38,830 nucleotides of DNA from NCBI GenBank assembly GCA_013115135.1, contig JABANP010000495.1, positions 1 to 38,830 on the forward strand, given 5' to 3'. Position numbers and translations under genes: made by a program. A model generated the notes under the pieces. The model was not told where the DNA came from, ran no database searches, and saw nothing but the letters and a program-made list of their open reading frames with translations. Numbering within the stretch: the first letter of the stretch is position 1; each line of letters starts with the position of its first letter. Source of the stretch: Perkinsus olseni (Eukaryota > Perkinsozoa > Perkinsida > Perkinsidae). Positions 31,189 through 38,830 of the stretch are shown here, piece after piece.

Positions 31189-31468
31189 GTCCTACATCCA
31201 CATCGAGGGATTGGGTTGGGAAGGGCGCGAAAATCAGCCAAAGTCTGGTGAGCACCAGACAACCAATGTCATACATTGATAACTAGTAGCGTTTGAATAT
31301 CTGCACTAGCTTCGTTTGTGCGGAAGATGCGCCGAGTGGCTTATCACACAAACCACGTCTGCTTCGTTGTGCGGGAGCGAAAAATTCCTCTACTCCCCGA
31401 ATTTCACTCTCGTCGATCAGCCGTAGTCGATCACTGCCATGAACTTGTGTGTTCATTGAATGAAGACG
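31189..31468. other. no gene seen
   Basis: Sequence between the first duplicated fragment and repeat cluster 2; may hold further unrecognised parts of either. Confidence 0.35.
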
Positions 31469-31637
31469 CAAGTTTGACACATGTCGAATTCGTTCATAGT
31501 ATGAACTTCATACCAAGAATGTCATTATGAAGTCCAAGTTTGACAAGGGCAAAAATATTACATGCGAGAATGACAGTATCACAACCAAGTATGACAATAC
31601 ACGGGCAAGATTGACAAGTGCCGATCCAAGTTTGACA
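31469..31637. repeat. helically phased 11-bp repeats, cluster 2
   Basis: CAAGTTTGACA-like motifs start at 31469, 31514, 31535, 31565, 31586, 31606 and 31627 (steps 45, 21, 30, 21, 20, 21). Variants include CAAGAATGTCA, CGAGAATGACA, CAAGTATGACA and CAAGATTGACA. Flanking ACATGTCGAATT-type sequence is shared with cluster 1, so one arose from the other. Confidence 0.8.
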
Positions 31638-31924
31638 GCGCGCCGATGAATGCCAAGGCAGATATAACATCTATCTGTCGGGGTTTTCTTCACGTCCCGT
31701 CGTCTCAGTTCCATCATTACTCTGCGAATTCATAAACCAAAGTACTTATAGTGAATGTAGGTAACAATATAAAGGATAATAGTAGTAGTTATGACTTAAC
31801 CTATCAATCGAATCCAATGATTGTCTAGCACAGCTTACACAGGCATATTTTAACTGTGTAACACAGCTAAAATATCCCGGAGCTTTAACACAGTGGATGT
31901 CTCCACACTATCGATCTATCCGAT
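31638..31924. other. AT-rich spacer, no gene seen
   Basis: Sequence between repeat cluster 2 and the second duplicated fragment. A TTTTAACTGTGTAACACAGC..AAAAT pairing potential lies near 31847-31872. Confidence 0.35.
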
Positions 31925-32270
31925 GGATAGATGTAGCCGGCCGGCCGAGGTAACTTGAGCTGCGAGGTTGAAGTGGGTTTATCGCCCACAGCAACACTGG
32001 CATGGTCCGTATGTTACATGCTGTTCACAACAGCTTATAACACAAGGGTAGCTGCCATCCAATTCGAACCACAAAGCGGTGGTCGCTGAGGACAGATCCA
32101 CAGACTGTGTCGCACTAGACTCCAGTCAGCGTCCATCTGTTAGGACTCAGGGACTGTGAGTCTTAAGAGTTGAACACTGAGTCAGAGTGTCTAACAAGTT
32201 GCTAGTAACAACCTATACCATCCAAACCCCTTCGCGAACTTACCTTGAAATATCTTTGAAGACAATTTCG
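31925..32270 (-). pseudogene. duplicated minus-strand exon fragments, copy 2
   Basis: Homologous to 30864-31188. Donor GTAAGT follows the exon ending at 32244; acceptor CCTCAG precedes the exon starting at 32085, so the intron is 158 nt against 118 nt in copy 1. Minus-strand reading frames remain open upstream to about 32430 (for example ending EELRYTRNCLQRYFK in one frame), which may be further exon sequence. Function unknown. Confidence 0.4.
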
Positions 32271-33900
32271 AGTGTACCGCAATTCCTCTATAACCGTTTC
32301 GTCCAGGGCATGCTCGGTGCCAAAGTGTTTTTCAGATTGAAACGTTCCTTGATAACGAGCAACACATGGGTTAATCAGTACGTCTTCCTGCTCTTGAGGC
32401 TCCGACCGTTTTCTTCTGCGTCTTCATCCATCCTCTCGGTCATCGTCCCAGCCGCCAGTCCACAGACCTTGCTCCAGCTGCTGCCGGTGTTCTACAGCAA
32501 ATATTCAATGCCGGGCTTCATACTAGAACAGAAACGTAAAAACCGAAAAGTTGTGCCTGCCCGGCACTACAAGAAGCCCCTGCGAGCATCTAGCAGTATC
32601 ATCTTTTTGCAAATCCATCTCGCATGCATACATCTCATAGTACATACATCCCAACCAGCAAAGTATATGAATGATAGGGGACGTCTCCTCTAACCTTCCT
32701 CCTAGGCTCCTCTTAGAGCGGGCAGAACACTGTTCTGAGAACAGGAGGTGCTTCATCCATTGGTCATTTCGTCTCAGGTTTTTTTCGTCCTTGAAGAATG
32801 TGCTCGTTTCGTCCATCATTTTTCGTATCCGCTCATTTTAACTTTTCTCAAATGCGGGTTTTTCATCGCAAAATCCTGTCAAATTGGTCGTTTGTCTTCA
32901 ATTACCAGGCAGGACCAGGGGGGGGATTGGTGGACACTCCGTCGCCTCTCGTTCGAGAAGGCTTAGTGACGGGGACCTAGTTTCCCGGATCGAGTAAGTA
33001 AGAGCCCTCACTGAACGCATGTAAGTCAGTTTACTATCTGACATACCGCATCCGAGGTTGAAGCTGGCCAGAAACAGAATTCAATTCTGAGAATTGGTGC
33101 ATGCGTGCAGCTAGCCTCGTCGTGTGCGGGTAAACGAGATGCTTGTTTCTCTCAGCCTCTAATCGGCACCTCGTCGAACCCCTTTACAGTAGGAGTGTTC
33201 ATCCTTCGCTTGCACCCACCGGCGAATGAAACCGTCGTGCATGAAACGGCTAGATTCCTCCTGCCGGCGGTGATCAGGCGAGAACTGTACCATTCTATTA
33301 CTTGTCACTTCTGATTGCGTTCCCCAGTCTCTTCGAGTCTATTGCATTTTCGTCAGGTAGGAACTGGTTGACCGAATGCGCCATTCATCTTTCTCCAGTG
33401 CCGAGACTCTTCCCCTCAGGTTGTGGTGGTTGTGGAAGATTCCTGCAAGCCCAGCTCAGCGCTTCGAAGCTGAGTCCGGGTGGGGTCCATTCCCATCAGG
33501 TTTAGCTGTTAATTAATTTCGCCCCAGCAACTTATTCTCGGTAATTCTTCGTCGGGGTTTTGTCTCACGTGTTGATGCTCTCGACTATCGATCTGTTGGC
33601 CAATTACTGTGGAGTTGAGTTGAGCCAGGGCCTTGAAAAGATACGCCAAAGCGAATCTTAGGTCGACTTCAACTGAGACAAAATCTTCCCCGTTTCGAGA
33701 CGCCGTCTCGTGTCGACGCGGTGACCTGCGAATCGGCGTCTCTTCGTGGCGGGCTTGGGCCTCTTGGGAACTGTCATCATCATCATGACCGTTACGAGAA
33801 ATATCTAAGGTCGATCCATGGCATATTCAGAGCGTATGATATTTTAGGCGTTTGGTGAGCCTCGCAAAGGCGGCATCACTATCACCCTTATCCTCCTGCC
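32271..33900. other. mostly unassigned; 5' flank of copy D
   Basis: The plus ORF 32187-32693 is hydrophobic and looks like the shadow of acidic minus-strand frames. No exon between 32700 and 33840 is supported. An AG at 33846-33847 after ATATTTT, about 53 nt before the start of copy D, could be a spliced-leader acceptor. Confidence 0.35.
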
Positions 33901-36324
33901 ATGACTGACTGCTACTCACCATCGGAGATCTCAGTGGCTACGACCATCCCCACCGAGGTCTCGACGGACTCCTCCACCACCCAGGCACAGCTGCCATCGA
34001 GCAAGGGAGTTGGGAATGGTGCGGTATGTAAGAGAATGGAAAGCGGCATATCTCTGAGGTAGTGTTGGGGTGGCATGGGTTCTGCCTAGCTGTACTCATG
34101 GCGTCTCATCCGTACGTGTAGTATCTTTCAACTTGTAACGTGCAGTAGTGACCTACTAGATACTGATATGTGATCAGTTGTTCGTGTTCTTCGGGAGCGC
34201 TGTATTGTTGAGGAGATATCCCTCAACTGCTCATTCATCTGTAATGTTGAACTTGTCCAATTTATTTCACATCAATCAACCATTCTCTACTGGTGGTGCT
34301 GATGACGAGAACACTGGTCGTGAACGCTCGGAAGGCTTCGTACTAAAAATCAATCACTCCTGGCGCGCTCATTAAGAATCTTCATTTTTCATCCCAAAAG
34401 TACTCCTCCCAATCCTATACGTGGCTGGGCGAACCGTCGTGATCGTGTCATTTAGCTGCTACCTGTGGGTTCCTCTCAGGTCCTTCGTTCTTACGTGCTT
34501 GAATGCACTAACAACCATCGGCCTCTCGGTGCCCTTCATGTTCACCACCGCTGGCTTGCTGGCGATCCCGATTCAAGCGCTCACCGCTGTTTCGGTATTC
34601 ATTTGTATCAGAATGGTCAGCGCGGCTTTGCGTAACGAAAAAGTAGGTGTGAGTGAAAGTTGCGAAAGAATTATTGCTCCGCTCCGCTGTAGGTTCGTCA
34701 GTTTGCAGAAGAACAAGGCGTCCCACCGTTCGAACGCGAGTACACTTTTCTCGCCGAATTTTGTGGTGGTCGCCTTGGGAGGAGGTTTGCATCGGCGGTA
34801 AGTTGGTCATCTCGCGCAGCGTCACTGCGCCACGAAATTCAAATGCGATCGGCAGCCTATGTTCGGCAGTGTGACGAAGCTTGTGAGATTAGTGGCGAAT
34901 CTTTTGTTGGTCTTGGCGGAAAATAAAGTTTAGCGGAGCGAAGTTTTTTTCCCTGATTCTTAGGTCATCTTTCTGGAGTATCTTATGTCGGTCATTGGCG
35001 TTGAGGCGGCGATGGGCATCACTACGCATATTCTGTTTGATTCTATATCCGGTAGGCGTATCTTTGCGCACAGCGAAGAATATCTTTCCTTTGCTCAGTT
35101 GAATGGTGGATAGTCATATTTTCCTTTTTATCCTTGTTAATAATCATTTGTCCTTTCATGAAGGAGATCAATGGCGTGTTGGCAGTGACCGCCGTAGTCG
35201 CAGGCCTTGGTGGTTTGGGAATGTTGGTGAGTCGTGCGCGTGCGCATTTCCATACCACACCTCGCCCAACTCAGGTAGCCGCAGGGATTTTGGTCGAATC
35301 TTCCGACCTTAAAAAGGTCGAGAATGACCTGCTGCTTGCTGATCCGCCTGTTTTGCATTTCTTCACAGCAGTCGCGCTGTCCATTTGGAATTCTGGCGCG
35401 GCGCCATCCCTACCACCCTTCTACGGTTGTGTCAAGAGTACGTCGACGACCTCGCTCGTGCGCACAGAAAAGATTCCTTTTCAGACACGCCTTCTAGTCG
35501 CATCACAATGTGGATGTGCATCTGTTTGGTAATTTCGATACTGTACGTTTACGTGTTGGGAACCGCGGGGATACTTTTATGTGACGGCCCTTGTGAGCAA
35601 GTTTACATAGAAAACTTCTCTCGTAAGTGGGCGGAGCGAAGCAGGAGTTTGAATTGGCGAGATTGGAGATGGTTTAATCGGGCGCAGGTTCGATCCTCGG
35701 TGTTGTCATTTTTTAGTTGCTCCTGCGGGGGTCCTCCCGAAGTGGCTCATTTACACAGCGTGTGCCTTCATTCTGGTGAGGATGCTCGCATTCGTCCCTG
35801 TCCTCATGGTTCCGGTGATGGTCAGCAGCGAGACGCAGATATCTCATCTGCTGGTGAGTTCTCGTGGGGTTTTGGCGTAGCGGTCGAGCACCCGTCCGTA
35901 CTTCGACAGGCCGAGGTTCGATTCCCAGTAGGGGTATTTTTTTCAGCATAAGTTCTCTACAACTGCCGCTTTTGCTGGAAGCACTGTCTGGAGGATTATA
36001 TGGCGTTGTGTGATGATAAGCATCATCGCACTGCTGGCAGTGGTCGCTAGAAGTCAGCTCGCCTACTTCCAAGCCGTAGGTGGGATTCTTCTCACAGCAT
36101 GTAAGTTCGAAGCAAACAACCCGGTGTTTGAAAATCCAGCTTCGCTCCGCTCAGGTTCAATTTACGTATTCCCCCTCTGGTTTTACCTTCGCATTCAGCA
36201 ACCAAGGGGATACCGCCTGTACCTCACTTATACAGCCCTGGCGGTCGTCTTAGGTATTGTTATCGTCGGCACTTTCTACGCGATCCAAGGCTTGGTCCAA
36301 GGTCGCGCCGCCGCGGTACATTGA
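33901..36324 (+). CDS. amino acid transporter copy D (AAAP-like), 467 aa
   Basis: Ten exons: 33901-34058, 34480-34642, 34693-34797, 34964-35051, 35099-35226, 35275-35437, 35485-35622, 35717-35853, 35947-36100, 36155-36324. Exons 2-5 and 7-9 match copies B and C exactly in length; exon 6 is 6 nt longer and exon 1 is longer. ATG 33901 is the first after an upstream in-frame stop. The protein is the most diverged copy but keeps every segment, for example LSVPFMFTTAG, FEREYTFLAEFCGG and FYAIQGLVQG at the end, which is good evidence that the gene is under selection. Introns 2, 4, 5, 6 and 9 are 47-54 nt; introns 7 and 8 are 94 and 93 nt and contain tRNA-like sequence. Likely substrate class: amino acids (inference from family pattern). 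Confidence 0.82.
35655..35716 (+). other. tRNA-like sequence in intron 7 of copy D
   Basis: An A-box-like TGGCGAGATTGG is followed by the B box GGTTCGATCC at 35687. A T6 run at the intron end serves as the polypyrimidine tract before AG. Stems do not close, and the box distance (32) is short for a tRNA. Confidence 0.4.
35873..35946 (+). other. tRNA-like sequence in intron 8 of copy D
   Basis: TGGCGTAGCGGTCGAGCA is a strong A box/D arm and GGTTCGATTCC at 35915 a strong B box, 42 nt apart as in a true tRNA. A bulged anticodon-like stem lies between. The acceptor stem is absent. A T7 run followed by CAG ends the intron, so a Pol III-like terminator doubles as the polypyrimidine tract. Confidence 0.5.
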
Positions 36325-36879
36325 CGCCCTTCATTACTTTTTCCCTTCGCAATTTCAGAGACACGGCTTCGAACCGGTTACCGTTTGAGAGAAATCATCG
36401 GTGACTGATTTTTTTTCAATTTCAGTAGTTGTTGCGTTCGTACTTCAGGAGGAGGGTTCTGTCAGTTGTTAGTGCTTGGAAGATTATTACTGTTAACTGC
36501 TTTCATTTCCCTTCAAACCAAATTGAACTCTCTTTTTCGGATGCATTCTTTCTGAGTTTTGCATCCTCCTTTCCAGTCCACCCTTCCTCAATGCCGCTCC
36601 CGAGAATTGAGTAACCGTGAGGGGACTCCTGAACGTTCTGGGAGACAGCCTAATTGTGTTTTCTGGCGACTCGCCGGAAGTATTTTGAAGATCTTGGCGG
36701 GCGGGCTAGCTGGGTGTCCGTCGGCAGTAATCCCCGCGAGTGTTCATCGCCAGCTGTCTCGAGGAGAGAGCTCGGTCACCGAGCTTCGATGGTCTTTGTT
36801 TACGAAAAAAAATTGGGAAAATTTTTCTGGACGAATTTAAGCATTGTGTGCGGTTGAGTTGGTATCTTTTCAGCGGAGG
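36325..36879. other. 3' flank of copy D, no gene resolved
   Basis: A TTTTTTTTCAATTTCAG acceptor-like stretch lies near 36411-36425, but no coding exon follows. ORFs here are short and mutually overlapping. Confidence 0.35.
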
Positions 36880-36927
36880 ATGGTTTCTCCCGATGCCCCA
36901 TGCTCCGATAATCACCAGTTTCGAGTT
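36880..36927 (+). CDS. candidate first exon of an unknown gene
   Basis: GGTATCTTTTCAG ends at 36873 and ATG follows at 36880, opening 16 codons (MVSPDAPCSDNHQFRV) up to a possible GTAGTA donor. The context is like other first exons in the window, but I cannot find the next exon with confidence. Confidence 0.25.
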
Positions 36928-36979
36928 GTAGTATAGCTTTCTTAGTGACCCTCACCGGCTTCCTGAACCCTCCTCGTCG

Positions 36980-37035
36980 TGGTAGTATGTAGCATGCAGG
37001 ACGATGATGAGAAGGTCGTGGGTTCGATCCCTGTG
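36980..37035 (+). other. tRNA-like sequence
   Basis: TAGCATGCAGG near 36990 and the B box GGTTCGATCCC at 37021-37031 resemble Pol III boxes. It may lie inside an intron of the gene starting near 36880. Stems are not complete. Confidence 0.35.
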
Positions 37036-37521
37036 TGTGGTGTCTTCTTATCGCTCGGAATTCTCACTCGGGGCCGTTGCAGTGTGCTTCTTTCATCCAT
37101 CTTGTCATGTCTGTCAAGGTTCGACCTAGGATGCTCGAGAGCGAGGTAGTACGGGACCCATACCCTTTTCGCGGGGGACACGCTTCAACCTAAGATTCTC
37201 TCGAAATCTACGCTAGCGAATATTTTGTTCTCGCGGATTTTTTTGCAAATGCAGCTTGAGTACTACTATTTTGGTATTTGGTTAGATTTTTAGTCGGGGA
37301 AGGGATTTGTCTTTTCGTTAATTTTTCTAATAAGCAAAATTGGTATCAACGTACTGGTCCTTTCGGTGGGTGCTTGGTCCGCCATGCTGTAGTTTTCGTG
37401 ATGGTATCTTTCTTTCCGTCTTGTGCATGAGTGTAACCTTAGATACCTCCGTTCCTATCCTTGCTTCCCCCTCTGCCCAACCTTCCAGGCATCGGCTCAG
37501 CTCGGCCACCCTGCCACTCCG
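37036..37521. other. no gene resolved
   Basis: Mostly T-rich sequence with scattered GGTATC motifs. A CCTTCCAG acceptor at its right end, near 37488, precedes the next start codon by about 30 nt and may be a trans-splice site. Confidence 0.35.
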
Positions 37522-38648
37522 ATGGGAGGGCCTGACACCACCCAACCGATCATGTCCTCGGCTGAATGTAGTACGACGGGTTGTATCGATGAATTCATGT
37601 ATCGTGATCTCGGTATCTTCTTCATCTACAGTTTTTTGGTATCGTAGTTAGTATAAATAGCCCTCCCGAAGATGCTAGCTAGCCTTGGTGATCCCACAGT
37701 CGGTGAATGTTCATGCCGCGCGTGAGTTTGGTATCTTTGTTTAATATATATTTAGGCTGTTCAACAGCCCTCCCAGGATCGTCTTTCGCACGTTAAATTC
37801 AATCCTAGGAGGACTCCTGAAATACAGCCTATTGAACACCCTCATTATTCATCGGTTCTCTTGGTTATATTCTCACGAGTAACCCGAGAAAATTCGAGTT
37901 AACCAGGGTGAGAGGAACCATCTCCTTTCCCGGCAGGCATTGATTCTTCATGCGCCGTTTTCTCATGAGCAATCGGTATCTTCGAAAATATATGTTCAAC
38001 GATGTATTTAATTAAAATTTGGTTGCAGATTTCTTGAAACTATTGGAGTATTTCCCATAGCCGTTTCGAAACGAATCACTATCACGTCAAAATGAAACGA
38101 TTGTGGGATCGATCGGGTCTCTGGCGATGAGAGCGTTCTACTTCTCTCAGGCTCGACTTTGGTAGGCGCCGCACGGTTCGGCTCGGGGACTGTGGTCTCG
38201 GATGTGGCAACGACAGTAGCGCCCGCCACGGCGATCGATTATAGTTATCTCATAAGAGAGCACGACATTGCTATTCCGTCGACAATGCCGCCGGATACGA
38301 CAGCTAAAGATTTGCCGACGACGGTGAGTTTTTTCCGGAAAAAAAAACAGAAAAAATTTGTGGCGCACGCAAATTTCTCGTAGGTTCCTCCTTACGAGTT
38401 CTGGTTGTTGAAGGCGATCGATCGAAGTGTTAATATTATGGATTACTGGGATGCAGTAATGCTGGGAGTATCTTATCTTCATGCGTGCAAGATACAAAAG
38501 AGGTCAAGTTGAGGTCCATTTTTCTCAGACTGAGCATCAGTGGGATATGGATGGCCTTGTTGATGACCTTCATAACGCTCGAGAGGAGCGTGCGGCGGCA
38601 GCAACGACGACGGAGGGGAGTGACGAAGGCGGAGCGAAGCAAACTTGA
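37522..38648 (+). CDS. four-exon gene, 151-aa unknown protein
   Basis: Exons 37522-37612, 38151-38323, 38384-38455 and 38529-38648 join in frame from ATG to TGA. Introns are 538, 60 and 73 nt with GT-AG ends (donors GTATCT, GTGAGT, GTAATG; acceptors CTCTCAG, CTCGTAG, TTCTCAG). The protein starts MGGPDTTQPIMSSAEC, has a central Ala/Thr-rich part, then VPPYEFWLLKAIDRS, and an acidic C terminus (DMDGLVDDLHNAREER). No signal peptide or membrane segment is seen; probably soluble. No family recognised. Exon 1 is the least certain because its intron is long. The whole reading needs no frame repair, which supports the model. Confidence 0.6.
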
Positions 38649-38771
38649 CAAGAAAATTCAGTCAAAATTCAGCGAGAAATGATTTACAAAATATTTTACG
38701 TCCTCATTTGGAACGTTTTTGGTTCATGCGTGGGATCGGAATTTTTCGCCCATTTTACTCGTTTATAATCA

Positions 38772-38830
38772 ATGACGGCGGAGGATTCAACCGGCGTTGA
38801 TGTCGAAGATAACTCCTGGGAGGTGGAAAT
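38772..38830 (+). CDS. start of a gene cut by the window end
   Basis: ATG at 38772 opens an acidic N terminus (MTAEDSTGVDVEDNSWEVE) that runs off the window. It lies 123 nt after the preceding stop, same strand. No identification is possible from 19 codons. Confidence 0.4.
   Translation, partial: MTAEDSTGVDVEDNSWEVE

Noticed and set aside
32187..32693. 168-codon plus-strand ORF, Leu/Ser/Ile-rich
   Set aside because: The opposite strand carries acidic frames and conserved splice sites in the same bases, so this looks like the antisense shadow.

Overview
The window is eukaryotic nuclear DNA. It has GT-AG spliced genes with many short introns (about 45-55 nt in the best-resolved genes), tRNA genes without an encoded CCA, a full-length LTR retrotransposon, and tandem same-strand gene copies. 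The style (very compact multi-exon genes, head-to-tail paralogues, possible trans-splice acceptors close to start codons) best fits a perkinsozoan or dinoflagellate-like alveolate such as Perkinsus. That is an inference; nothing here is a decisive species marker.

Region 1 (1-10422) is one complete retrotransposon of the BEL/Pao type. It has two essentially identical 426-bp LTRs (the first 2 bases of the 5' LTR lie outside the window), a 1.7-kb untranslated leader, one uninterrupted Gag-Pol ORF (zinc knuckles, aspartic protease, reverse transcriptase, RNase H, DD35E integrase, long C-terminal extension) and a 430-nt 3' untranslated tail. The leader holds the most unusual signal of the window: six degenerate repeat units, each with two small hairpins whose stems change sequence but keep pairing, while the loops keep the pattern R-C-N-N-G-G.

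Region 2 (10423-21536) is host DNA with small, partly resolved multi-exon genes on both strands, tRNA-Leu(TAG) and tRNA-Arg(TCT), a gene for a small secreted protein, perfect inverted repeats, and a 9-copy minisatellite whose unit length changes almost only in steps of three.

Region 3 (21537-36324) is dominated by four head-to-tail copies of a multi-pass membrane protein gene. I assign it to the amino acid/auxin permease (AAAP, Aa_trans) family from the pattern of its transmembrane segments. Copy A lacks its first five exons. Copies B, C and D have complete ten-exon models with identical intron phases. B and C look recently homogenised in patches; D is older and has short introns, two of them enlarged by tRNA-like sequence. 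Between the copies lie a gene broken by an in-frame TAG, palindromes, two helically phased 11-bp repeat clusters, and duplicated minus-strand exon fragments.

Region 4 (36325-38830) has a well-supported four-exon gene for a 151-aa protein and the start of a further gene cut by the window end, both on the plus strand, continuing the same-strand arrangement.
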